This document shows, in pieces, positions 1 through 7,921 of a stretch of 64,000 nucleotides of DNA (the stretch's first letter is position 1; the number at the start of each line of letters is the position of its first letter). The stretch lies in the NCBI GenBank assembly GCA_964348665.1, contig CAYGDP010000004.1, positions 124,001 through 188,000 on the forward strand, written 5' to 3'. This stretch comes from CAYGDP01 sp964348665. Its GTDB lineage: Bacteria > Verrucomicrobiota > Verrucomicrobiia > Palsa-1439 > CAYGDP01. The position numbers and the translations under genes are program-made. The notes under the pieces were generated by a model. It saw only the letters and a list, made by a program, of their open reading frames with translations, searched no databases and was not told where the DNA came from.

Positions 1-1
1 T

Positions 2-160
2 CGAATTGGCTGGCCTGACCGGTTCCTCGACTGGGCGAGCAACAACAATACGATGCGCGAGCGCCACGGGCTAACCGCCGCGGCTGGCGTAGAAAAAGTA
101 TTAGCCGTCTTGCAAAAACCAAGCATCAGCCAACTAGAAGTCGTTGCGAAAGCCGGATGA
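2..160 (+). CDS. dxs: 1-deoxy-D-xylulose-5-phosphate synthase, C-terminal end only
   Basis: Only the last 52 codons are in the window; the frame is open from base 2 to the TGA at 158-160. The residues match the end of the transketolase C-terminal domain of DXS, with the stretch GWPDRFLDWAS followed by MRERHGLTAAAGVEKV. DXS condenses pyruvate and glyceraldehyde 3-phosphate in the MEP isoprenoid pathway. The neighbourhood dxs ... tlyA, nadK is a common bacterial order and supports the call. A related transketolase-family enzyme cannot be fully excluded from so short a piece. The stop overlaps the ATG of the next gene. Confidence 0.75.
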   Translation, partial: RIGWPDRFLDWASNNNTMRERHGLTAAAGVEKVLAVLQKPSISQLEVVAKAG

Positions 161-774
161 TGATGAAAAGCATGGCTATCATTTCGTTGGCGCTCGGCAT
201 CTTACTGGCAAATGGCGCCGCGGAGGAGGTAAAGCCGTTCCGGGGCAGTTACCAACAAGCGCTCAAGAATGCCGTTGAAACTGGCAAACCTGTGATGCTC
301 GAGTTTTATACCGATTGGTGAAGCGCTTGCAAAACTCTGAGCCGGTCGGTTCAGCAAACCCCCGAAACGATGGAAAAAATGGTCTATTACCGGGTCAATG
401 CCGACCAAAATCCTGCAATGAAGAGGGAGTTTCAGGTGGGTGGATATCCCACTGTGATTTTCTTGAAACCGGACGGAAATGAATTTCATCGCTTTGCCGG
501 CGCCTACCGGTCGGGAACAGATTTGGCGAAAGTCATCGCATCCATTTTACCGAAAGCCGGCATTCTTACCCCCAAGCCGAAAACAGTCACACCGGCGAAT
601 TTGGCGATAGAAAACGCTGCCAAGCATAAACTCTCGAATGCCGAGACAAACCTTCGGGTTGGGCGAAAAAAAGACGCGGTCAAAACATTGCAGGAAATCA
701 TCGAAAAATATCCGGACACCGAGGCTGCTTCGAAAGCCCAGGAGTATTTCGACTCCCTTTCTGACGTAAAATAA
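157..774 (+). CDS. Secreted thioredoxin-like protein, candidate selenoprotein (UxxC) with in-frame TGA
   Basis: Read through the TGA at 319-321, this is a 205-residue protein. The start is one of three consecutive ATGs (157, 160, 163), and the first overlaps the dxs stop. It has a signal peptide (about residues 1-22), a thioredoxin fold with the active site DW-U-SAC (TGA = residue 55, partner Cys58), a typical cis-proline segment GGYPTVIFL near residue 98, and a helical TPR-like tail from about residue 150. TGA stands exactly where thioredoxins have the first Cys of WCxxC, and the frame stays open and conserved on both sides. The role would be a periplasmic thiol or selenol redox enzyme. The paralogue downstream has Ser at this place. 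The alternatives are a TGC-to-TGA nonsense mutation or a sequencing error. No selenocysteine machinery lies in the window. Confidence 0.65.
337..354 (+). promoter_or_regulatory. Bacterial SECIS-like hairpin
   Basis: CTGAGCC (337-343) pairs with GGTTCAG (348-354): seven pairs including one G-U, closing the tetraloop GGTC (344-347). The loop begins 22 nt after the TGA at 319-321. Known bacterial SECIS elements sit just after the UGA inside the coding region, with a short stem and a small apical loop that has a G in its first two positions; this one fits. The loop also resembles the GGUCU loop of Escherichia coli fdhF. Short hairpins do occur by chance, so the support comes from its position. 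Confidence 0.55.
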
Positions 775-795
775 TTATTTTCCAAGAGCAATCTC

Positions 796-1575
796 ATGAT
801 CACGGACATGGAGACAGGAAAATTGGCGTCGGAAATGGGCGGGTCAACGCGATCCAAAAGCTGGATTCGTGTTGTGATGGCGCGATTTCTCCTGTGCGCG
901 CTGTCGGTTAGCGGAGTGAACGCCTTCTCGGACGAGATCAAAGCCTTTGTCGGAAGCTATGAGGAGGCACTCAAAGAGGCCGTAACGAGAAAGAAGCCCC
1001 TCTTGGTTGATTTTTATTCGGACGATTCCGAGGCATGCAAAGCGATGATGCGGTCGCTCCAGCAGATCCCCGATACGATCGAAAAGTTCATTTATTATCG
1101 CGTGAATCTGGAGAAAAATGACGCGTTGGCAAGAGACCTCAAGGTAAATCGCTCTCCTGCGGTTGTGATCGTAAGCGCGAATGGTGAAGTGTCGGATCGT
1201 TGGAGCGGCGTTTTCCGCGACGAAAAAAAACTTCAACTGCGATTGGAACTTGCATTTGTGCAAGCGGATGCCGAACGCCGTCGAGGCGAGAGTCGGGATC
1301 TTCCACAGTCCAAGAGTAAACCCGCTAAGGGAACACAAGAACCTGTGAAAACCAAAACTCGATCCAGTGAGCATCAATGGTTTTTGGAAGGTGTTGTCCT
1401 AACCTCTGGTAAACCCGGTCAGGCAATCATCAATGGAAAGAAAGTCGCCGTTGGTGACAAGGTCAACGGCGCTGTCGTTCAAACCATCGAACAAGAGGAA
1501 GTCAAACTGATCTGGCAGGAAAAGACGCTGATCCTGACGGTCGGCCATGTCGTTACACCGCAACATGCCCGCTAA
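796..1575 (+). CDS. Thioredoxin-like protein with SxxC site and GspB/PilP-like C-terminal domain
   Basis: 259 residues from ATG 796. M5, M14 and M28 are alternative starts; a signal anchor lies at about residues 24-44. The thioredoxin-like domain (about 48-160) is paralogous to the preceding gene: both share a GSY-EAL segment and an ACK active-site end. Here the first active-site cysteine is Ser78 (SEAC) and the preceding Trp is Asp, so only Cys81 remains and normal dithiol chemistry is not possible. After a charged linker (about 160-190) the last 60 residues have the pattern AIINGKKVAVGDKV..V..I, resembling the small periplasmic domain of GspB/PilP-type secretion proteins; this assignment is inference. 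The stop overlaps the start of tlyA. Confidence 0.7.
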   Translation: MITDMETGKLASEMGGSTRSKSWIRVVMARFLLCALSVSGVNAFSDEIKAFVGSYEEALKEAVTRKKPLLVDFYSDDSEACKAMMRSLQQIPDTIEKFIYYRVNLEKNDALARDLKVNRSPAVVIVSANGEVSDRWSGVFRDEKKLQLRLELAFVQADAERRRGESRDLPQSKSKPAKGTQEPVKTKTRSSEHQWFLEGVVLTSGKPGQAIINGKKVAVGDKVNGAVVQTIEQEEVKLIWQEKTLILTVGHVVTPQHAR

Positions 1576-2332
1576 ACCACGCGTCGATCTGCTCTTGGTC
1601 GAGCGAAAGCTGGCCGAGAGCCGAGAAAAAGCCAAGCGCCTCATCCTTGCCGGGAGCGTTTTCATTGGAACCCAGCGCGTTGAAAAACCAAGTGAGACGG
1701 TTGCTCCCGATGCAGCCTTGGAAATCAGGTCGCCTTCGCGATTTGTCAGCCGTGGCGGGGAAAAGCTTGATGCCGCCCTGGATTATTTTCAACTCGACGT
1801 GCGTGGCTTGACCGCCGTTGATCTTGGCGCGTCCACCGGCGGTTTTACCGATTGTCTTCTCCAACGGGGCGCGGAGCGCGTCTTTGCCGTGGACGTTGGC
1901 CGGGGTCAGCTCGCCGATAAACTGCGGCGCGATCCGCGGGTAATTTTGATGGAGAAAGTGAACGCACGGGATTTGCGGCAAACCGACATTCCAGCGGTGG
2001 CAGAGGTGATCACGATCGATGTCGCGTTTATCGGCTTGACCAAAGTTTTGCCAGCCGCTTACAACTTGGTACAAGACGGCGGGACGATCATTGCGCTGAT
2101 CAAGCCGCAATTTGAGGCGGGACGCAAGGAAGTGGGAAAAGGTGGGGTGGTGAAAGACGCGGCGGTTCATCAGCGAGTAGTAGCTGAAATTGAACTGTTT
2201 TCGCGGGAAACGCTCGGCGCCAGCGTGATCGGCACGATGGTTTCGCCGTTGGTCGGTCCTGCGGGAAATAAAGAGTTTTTTATTTGTTTGAAAAAGCCGC
2301 GCCCAGCTGCCAGAAAGCAAACCGAAGCATGA
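1565..2332 (+). CDS. tlyA: TlyA-family rRNA ribose methyltransferase (S4 + FtsJ domains)
   Basis: 255 residues from ATG 1565; an in-frame start at 1547 would lie deeper inside the previous gene and adds nothing conserved. An N-terminal S4 RNA-binding domain (about 1-62, with the typical RVDLLLVERKLAESREKA opening) is followed by a Rossmann methyltransferase domain with the SAM motif VDLGASTGGFTDCLL near residue 84. TlyA proteins 2'-O-methylate cytidines in rRNA, and some are annotated as haemolysins. The gene overlaps its neighbours on both sides (11 bp upstream, ATGA downstream), so it is probably co-transcribed with the thioredoxin genes and nadK. Confidence 0.92.
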   Translation: MPAKPRVDLLLVERKLAESREKAKRLILAGSVFIGTQRVEKPSETVAPDAALEIRSPSRFVSRGGEKLDAALDYFQLDVRGLTAVDLGASTGGFTDCLLQRGAERVFAVDVGRGQLADKLRRDPRVILMEKVNARDLRQTDIPAVAEVITIDVAFIGLTKVLPAAYNLVQDGGTIIALIKPQFEAGRKEVGKGGVVKDAAVHQRVVAEIELFSRETLGASVIGTMVSPLVGPAGNKEFFICLKKPRPAARKQTEA

Positions 2333-3228
2333 AGAGAATCACAAAGGTTGGCGTCATTGCCAATGTCAGCAAACCGGAGGCGATCGCCACACTGCGGCAG
2401 TTGGTATCACTTTTGCGGGCGCGAAACATTCGTGTGGTCGCGGAGATAAAGACCGCGCCGGTCTGCGGCTGCCCGATATCGGCAAAGCCGCTCTCGAATC
2501 TGGCGAGGTCGGTGGATGTTCTTGCCGCGATTGGCGGCGATGGAACCATGCTCCGTGTGGCGCGTGGAATTGACGGTCTTCCAACGCCGATTTTTGGCAT
2601 TAATCTTGGAGGACTCGGCTTTCTCACAACCACGGCCTCGCAGGACTTGCCGCAATCGGTCGGGGCATTGCTGGCCGGCAAGTTTCGTCTGACGGATCGA
2701 TCGATGATCGAGGCGCGCGTCGTGCGAAACGGGAAACGAGCATGGGAACGGCGCGCCCTCAATGATATCGTGCTGGCGCGTGGCGCCACCGCGCGAATCG
2801 TGCGGATCGAAGTGCGCGTGGATGATGAGCTGCTCGGTGATTATCTTTGTGACGGGTTGATTTTTTCAACTCCAACCGGCTCCACGGCGTATTCACTCTC
2901 AGCCGGCGGACCCATTGTTACGCCGACGGCGCGTGCCATGATTATCGCGCCGATTTGTCCCCACGCAATTTCCAATCGCCCGGTTGTGGTTGGCGCCGAT
3001 GCGGAAATGACAGCGCGATTGAGCCGGACGGGTCATAAGGCGCATCCGGACCGACACGCATCGGATTTAATCCTATCGGTTGATGGGCAGGAACAGATCA
3101 AGCTCTCCCCACGGGACGAAGTTCGTCTCCGAACCGCCAAACCGACCGTTCGTCTGATCACGCTGCCAGGGCATAGTTTTCTGGAGGTGCTCCGGAGAAA
3201 ATTACACTGGCGTGGCGCGTACGTGTAA
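2329..3228 (+). CDS. nadK: NAD kinase
   Basis: 299 residues, starting at the ATG that overlaps the tlyA stop (ATGA at 2329-2332). It carries the family signature GGDGT (residues 69-73), the following INLGGLGFLT segment and the diacylglycerol-kinase-like PTGSTAYSLSAGGP segment. The enzyme phosphorylates NAD to NADP with ATP or polyphosphate in the cytoplasm. Adjacent tlyA and nadK is a common bacterial pairing. The next gene, glgC, converges on it; in the 40-bp gap a small perfect hairpin, CGGAAT/ATTCCG (3251-3265), has no T-run. Confidence 0.94.
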   Translation: MKRITKVGVIANVSKPEAIATLRQLVSLLRARNIRVVAEIKTAPVCGCPISAKPLSNLARSVDVLAAIGGDGTMLRVARGIDGLPTPIFGINLGGLGFLTTTASQDLPQSVGALLAGKFRLTDRSMIEARVVRNGKRAWERRALNDIVLARGATARIVRIEVRVDDELLGDYLCDGLIFSTPTGSTAYSLSAGGPIVTPTARAMIIAPICPHAISNRPVVVGADAEMTARLSRTGHKAHPDRHASDLILSVDGQEQIKLSPRDEVRLRTAKPTVRLITLPGHSFLEVLRRKLHWRGAYV

Positions 3229-3268
3229 AGTTCCAGTGGGAAATGTCGCTCGGAATTTCATTCCGGGA

Positions 3269-4570
3269 TCAAAGCACTGCGCCTGCCGGAATGACAGCGC
3301 CTTTGGGAATCACAATGATGCCATCTCGGACGTAAAAGTTTTGCCCATCCAATTCTCCGGGCTTGCCATTGGGCGTAATGACGGCGCCGGCGCCAATATG
3401 AACATTTTTATCGAGGATCGCGCGGTGAATTTTGCAGCCGCGCCCGATTCCCATCGGAGGAATACCATGAGCCTCGTTTTTAAGACGGGAATTATCGCTC
3501 TCAAAATAATCTGCTCCCATGATCACGGTGTCACGAATGTCGCACCCGGTTTCGATGACACTGCGAAGGCCGACAACACAATGCTCCAGGCGCGAATCGT
3601 TAATGATGCAGCCATCGGATACAATGCAGTGCTTGAGATGACCGCCATTAACCTTCGAAGAGGGCAGGGCACGCGGATGAGTAAAGATCGGGGAGGTATG
3701 ATCGAAGAAATTGAACCGCGGCAGCACGTCGGTCAATCCGAGGTTAGCGTCGAAAAAGCTGCGAATTGTTCCGATATCTTCCCAGTACCCTTGGTAGAGA
3801 TAGGCGTGAACCCGGTATTTACCGATGGTTCGTGGGATGATGTCACGGCCGAAATCAGAGAGATCATTATCGAGAACTTTAGCCAAAACATTGCGACTAA
3901 AAACGTAAATTCCCATCGAGGCAAGATATAGTGGCTCGGAAGTAGTGACCCGCAAGAGCGACAGAATCGGGTCCTGCACTTGTAGTGAGGAGAGAAGATC
4001 ATCGGTTTTTGGTTTTTCGACAAACCGTACGATGTTGCGCTCGGCGTTGACTTGGAGGATGCCAAAGCGTTTCGCTTCGTCGCGGGTAATGGGCAGCGTG
4101 GCGATGGTGATATCGGCGCCGCTTTCCGCATGCTGCGAAATCATGCGGCTGTAATCCATCCGATAGAGTTGATCACCGGACAGGATGAGAATGTGTTCGT
4201 TGTCTTCGTGAAGGAGATAGCGGAGATTTTGACGTACCGCGTCAGCTGTTCCTTGATACCATTGTTCGCCGGCTGTCGTTTGCTGCGCGGCGAGAATCTC
4301 AACAAATCCGTTGGAAAAATGATCAAATCTGTAGGTACGCTTGATATGGCGATGTAACGAGGTCGAGTTGAATTGCGTCAGCACGTAAATGTGCTCGATC
4401 CCGGAATTGATACAATTGCTGATCGGAATATCCACGAGGCGGTACTTACCGCCAAACGGCACGGCGGGCTTGCTCCGGTCACGGGTCAGCGGAAAGAGCC
4501 GTTTCCCAGCGCCACCCCCCATGATGACGGCTTGGGCGGTGTTCAGTAATTGTTGTCGAGTGATATTCAC
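3269..4570 (-). CDS. glgC: Glucose-1-phosphate adenylyltransferase
   Basis: 433 residues from a GTG at 4570; an ATG at 4642 would add 24 residues with no family similarity, so the GTG is preferred. The N-terminal nucleotidyltransferase domain opens with GGGAGKRLFPLT (from residue 18) and continues with KPAVPFGGKYRLVDI, the ADP-glucose pyrophosphorylase signature. The C-terminal third is a left-handed beta-helix typical of allosteric GlgC. It makes ADP-glucose for glycogen synthesis. It diverges from glmS; the 257 bp between the two starts show no clear regulatory motif. Confidence 0.95.
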   Translation of the reverse strand: MNITRQQLLNTAQAVIMGGGAGKRLFPLTRDRSKPAVPFGGKYRLVDIPISNCINSGIEHIYVLTQFNSTSLHRHIKRTYRFDHFSNGFVEILAAQQTTAGEQWYQGTADAVRQNLRYLLHEDNEHILILSGDQLYRMDYSRMISQHAESGADITIATLPITRDEAKRFGILQVNAERNIVRFVEKPKTDDLLSSLQVQDPILSLLRVTTSEPLYLASMGIYVFSRNVLAKVLDNDLSDFGRDIIPRTIGKYRVHAYLYQGYWEDIGTIRSFFDANLGLTDVLPRFNFFDHTSPIFTHPRALPSSKVNGGHLKHCIVSDGCIINDSRLEHCVVGLRSVIETGCDIRDTVIMGADYFESDNSRLKNEAHGIPPMGIGRGCKIHRAILDKNVHIGAGAVITPNGKPGELDGQNFYVRDGIIVIPKGAVIPAGAVL

Positions 4571-4827
4571 GCTTTGCCGAAACAAGGGTCCAGCCCATAA
4601 CAACGGCCACGAGAGAATAGTATCCAAACCACACTGTCGCAAGCCTTTTCAAGCTATCCAGACGGCACGCCGGTTCGTTGACAAAACAGTTCTTGCGTGC
4701 GAAAGTCATCGCGTCGGCGGTCAAAAAACAAAATTGTTTGAAGTCCACGCTGCAGTGATTCGCCATCGCCGCCGACCCGCGAAAGCAGAGGTTGAATCAT
4801 CGCCGCGCGACTTCCCTTGGAGTTTTT

Positions 4828-6690
4828 ATGTGTGGCATTGTTGGCTATGTCGGCCATAAACCGGCACAGGACGTCCTTTTGGAAGGTTTGCGCCGCCTCG
4901 AATACCGAGGTTACGATTCCGCCGGCATCTGTGTGCTCGCAAACGGCAAGTTTGAGCTTCGTAAAAAGTCTGGATGCATCAACGACCTGGCCACTCTCCT
5001 GCGCAAGCAACCCGCCAAAGGCGCCACTGGCGTCGGCCATACTCGATGGGCCACCCACGGCCCGCCCACCGAGGCGAATGCACATCCTCACTTAGACCAA
5101 TCCGGAAAACTCGCGCTGGTTCACAATGGCGTGATCGAAAACTACCAGCAACTCAAAGAGCGATTGCTCGCTAACGGCCATCACTTTTCCTCGCAAACAG
5201 ACACGGAAGTGCTCGCTCATCTTGTTGGCAAACACTATGAAGTGGTGCGGACAGAAAACGCATCGAATCCTTCCACAAATCCGCTGGCGGAATCCGTTCG
5301 GCGCGCACTCAAGGAAGTCGTTGGAACGTATGGCATTGCGGTCGTCCACTCCGATCATCCCGGCGTGATTGTTGGCGCCCGCCGCGGAAGTCCGCTGCTC
5401 ATCGGCGTTGGACGCGACGAAAACTTTCTCGCCAGCGATGCCAGCGCCGTCGTCGCTCACACGCGGCGCGTTGTTTATCTCAATGACTTTGAAATTGTCA
5501 CGTTGGCGCGGGACGACTTTCAGGTTTCGACCATGGAAGCCACCGCGGTCAGCCCTCAAATCCGCGAAGTGGAGTTTGGTGTGGATGCCGCCGAGCGAGG
5601 CAAGCATCCCACGTTCATGCTAAAGGAAATCTTTGAACAACCACAAACCATCCAAAATGCCTTGCGCGGTCGCTTGAATATGAACGAATCCACGGCTGTT
5701 CTGGGCGGTCTAAACATGACTGCTGCTGAACTTCGCGCTGTTGACCGGATTATCTTCGTCGCCTGTGGCACGGCGCTTCACGCGGGAATGGTTGGAGAAT
5801 ATCTGATGGAAGAGCTTGCTCATATCCCAACGGAATGGGAATACGCCAGTGAGTTTCGCTACCGAAACGCTCCCGTTGAAAAACACACTCTCGTGTTTGC
5901 CATCAGTCAATCGGGGGAGACGATCGACACCCTTGCTGCAATCCGTGAATCCCGTCGCCGCGGCCACAAAGCCCTCGGTATCATCAATGTGGTCGGCTCG
6001 ACCATCGCCCGCGAAGTAGACGGTGGCATTTACATGCACGCAGGGCCGGAAATCGGGGTTGCCGCCACAAAAACGTTTACGTCACAAGTTGCAATCCTAA
6101 CACTATTGGCCGTTTTACTGGGTCGAATGCGACATCTTGCCTCCACGCGCGGTGCGGAGATCCTGTGCGAGTTGGAAAACATCCCCGCAAAAATTGAGCT
6201 GATTCTTGCCCAAAACGACCGCGTCGCCACCATCGCCAAGAAATACTGCCGGGCAGACAGCTTCTTGTTTCTGGGTCGCCAAAATCAATTTCCCATCGCT
6301 CTCGAAGGCGCACTCAAACTCAAGGAAATCAGCTATGTCCACGCCGAAGGATATCCTGCGGCCGAAATGAAACACGGACCGATCGCGCTCGTGGACTCCA
6401 GTACGCCGTCAGTGTTTCTTTGCCCACAAAACGCTGTCTATGACAAAACGATGTCGAACTTGGAGGAAGTCAAAGCCCGAAAGGGACCGATCGTCGCGAT
6501 AGCCACTGAAGGCGACACAGATATCGCGAAGAAAACCGACGACGTGATCTACATTCCTTCCTCGCTCGACCCGCTGTATCCGCTTCTTGCGGTCGTGCCA
6601 TTGCAACTACTCGCCCACCACATTGCAACCCTTCGCGGCTGCGACGTGGACAAACCAAGAAATCTCGCCAAGAGCGTGACGGTGGAATAA
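4828..6690 (+). CDS. glmS: Glutamine--fructose-6-phosphate aminotransferase (isomerizing)
   Basis: 620 residues starting MCGIVGYVG, so the N-terminal nucleophile Cys2 is exposed after Met removal; a GGAG box lies 6 nt before ATG 4828. The N-terminal glutaminase domain (about 1-235) carries HTRWATHGPP and the NGVIENY segment. Two SIS sugar-isomerase domains follow, with SQSGETIDT and the C-terminal DKPRNLAKSVTVE ending typical of GlmS. It makes glucosamine 6-phosphate for cell-wall and lipopolysaccharide precursors. No glmS ribozyme is recognisable upstream. Confidence 0.97.
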   Translation: MCGIVGYVGHKPAQDVLLEGLRRLEYRGYDSAGICVLANGKFELRKKSGCINDLATLLRKQPAKGATGVGHTRWATHGPPTEANAHPHLDQSGKLALVHNGVIENYQQLKERLLANGHHFSSQTDTEVLAHLVGKHYEVVRTENASNPSTNPLAESVRRALKEVVGTYGIAVVHSDHPGVIVGARRGSPLLIGVGRDENFLASDASAVVAHTRRVVYLNDFEIVTLARDDFQVSTMEATAVSPQIREVEFGVDAAERGKHPTFMLKEIFEQPQTIQNALRGRLNMNESTAVLGGLNMTAAELRAVDRIIFVACGTALHAGMVGEYLMEELAHIPTEWEYASEFRYRNAPVEKHTLVFAISQSGETIDTLAAIRESRRRGHKALGIINVVGSTIAREVDGGIYMHAGPEIGVAATKTFTSQVAILTLLAVLLGRMRHLASTRGAEILCELENIPAKIELILAQNDRVATIAKKYCRADSFLFLGRQNQFPIALEGALKLKEISYVHAEGYPAAEMKHGPIALVDSSTPSVFLCPQNAVYDKTMSNLEEVKARKGPIVAIATEGDTDIAKKTDDVIYIPSSLDPLYPLLAVVPLQLLAHHIATLRGCDVDKPRNLAKSVTVE

Positions 6691-6697
6691 ACGTGCC

Positions 6698-7921
6698 TTA
6701 CTTCTTTTCCATTACCAACGGCACTTGGGAGGGGCTACGGAGATACCCGATGAGATCGCGGATTTCGGCTTCGGTCAGGTTGGCGATCAAACCGTCTGGC
6801 ATCATCGAAAGTTCGCTGGGACGGAGCGACTCGATTTCCTTGCGGGGGATCGTTGTGGTTTCGGTCACAGTGACAAGAGTGACAGCGTCGTTGTCTTGTT
6901 TCGCGAGAATCCCGGAAAGTACCTGGCCGTCTTTGGTGAAGACGTTGGTGACAAGATAATCTTTGCCGACAACGGCGTTCGGATCGAGAATGTTCTGGAG
7001 CAAATAATCGAGGTCGGCACGATTTGATCCGGTGATATCGGGACCGATTTTGCCACCGACGGCAAAGAGCGTGTGGCATTGTTGGCAGGTGCGCGAGAAA
7101 GCGGCTCTGCCGTTTTGGAGATTGGGGTTTGGGGATTGGGGATTGGTGACCAGAGTTTTGATTTTGGCGATCTCGGCAAGTTTTTCTTCGGGCGTGGCGC
7201 GGACAGTTCCCCAGACGCTCGTGATTTGCTTGTCCAATTCCTGATCGTTGAGATTCTTGAGTTGGCGGATTAGGTCTGCGGTTACATCGCTCGCCGCGAT
7301 TTTCTTGTTGGCGATCGCCGAGAGCAGTTCCCGCGCGTACAACAGGCGCGCAGCCAGCGTGTTGAGCGCATCGCGTTTCTCAGCTGCGGTGAGGTTCGGA
7401 TAGACGCCAAGAATGGCAACGGGCGTCTTGGGGTCATCGTAGGCGGCAAGCGCTCGCAGAGCAGATGACCGCACGACCGCGTCATCGAGGAGTTTATGAA
7501 GGACTGGAGGCAAGGTGAGATCTTTGGCGCCCAGTAAAGCCGACAATGCGTTTTGGCGTGTCGCAACCGGCGCCTTCTGATCCTGCAGAGCCTCCCGTAA
7601 GGCTGCAAATGCGTTATAATCACCGAAGACGACTCCGAGAGAGAGAGCGAGCGCGCGAACATCGGCATGAGAGCTTTTCAGAAGTTTAGCCGACAACGCA
7701 GGCCAAGCCTTTGGCATGGCCATGCTTCGTCGTCCACGCAGTTCTTCCTGAATGCCACGAAGCATTTCCAGTTGAGATTCCGGGTCGTCAACCTGGAACA
7801 GCACGTCGACTAACGTGTTCATCGCGGCGGAGGATTCATCGGTCTCCGCGCTATGGAGGGCAAAGAATCCGCCGATAAGGAATCCAGCGACAAAGACGAG
7901 TTTCTGCAGTGTACACATCAT
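6698..7921 (-). CDS. Secreted HEAT-repeat protein with PVC-type cytochrome c domain
   Basis: 407 residues from ATG 7921, which overlaps the stop of the upstream gene (ATGA at 7921-7918). A signal peptide (about 1-26) is followed by HEAT-like helical repeats (about 35-250) and a C-terminal c-type cytochrome domain with CQQCH at 279-283. A later SMMPDGL segment (372-378) probably supplies the distal Met ligand. This is the architecture known as the Pirellula/Verrucomicrobium-type haem-binding domain. The protein is probably periplasmic and takes electrons from the dehydrogenase-like protein encoded just upstream. The linker at about 260-270 (NPQSPNPNLQN) is encoded by a tandem heptamer array (7120-7147). 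Confidence 0.85.
   Translation of the reverse strand: MMCTLQKLVFVAGFLIGGFFALHSAETDESSAAMNTLVDVLFQVDDPESQLEMLRGIQEELRGRRSMAMPKAWPALSAKLLKSSHADVRALALSLGVVFGDYNAFAALREALQDQKAPVATRQNALSALLGAKDLTLPPVLHKLLDDAVVRSSALRALAAYDDPKTPVAILGVYPNLTAAEKRDALNTLAARLLYARELLSAIANKKIAASDVTADLIRQLKNLNDQELDKQITSVWGTVRATPEEKLAEIAKIKTLVTNPQSPNPNLQNGRAAFSRTCQQCHTLFAVGGKIGPDITGSNRADLDYLLQNILDPNAVVGKDYLVTNVFTKDGQVLSGILAKQDNDAVTLVTVTETTTIPRKEIESLRPSELSMMPDGLIANLTEAEIRDLIGYLRSPSQVPLVMEKK
7120..7147. repeat. Four-unit heptamer array inside a coding linker
   Basis: ATTGGGG, TTTGGGG, ATTGGGG and ATTGGTG stand in tandem. The array lies inside the cytochrome gene on the opposite strand and encodes its Pro/Asn-rich linker. 28 bp is a multiple of seven but not of three, so flanking bases must complete the codons. 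Confidence 0.8.

Noticed and set aside
202..489. Long antisense frame opposite the first thioredoxin-like gene
   Set aside because: It is a shadow frame; the plus strand has the coherent protein with signal peptide and cis-Pro motif.
157..774. Change of genetic code (TGA as an amino acid throughout)
   Set aside because: Other genes use TGA as a normal stop, often in ATGA overlaps, and none has an internal in-frame TGA.
3251..3265. Terminator between nadK and glgC
   Set aside because: The CGGAAT/ATTCCG stem is short and has no T-run on either strand.
4643..4827. glmS ribozyme or riboswitch upstream of glmS
   Set aside because: No conserved core could be recognised in the 185 bp, and this element is mainly known from Firmicutes.
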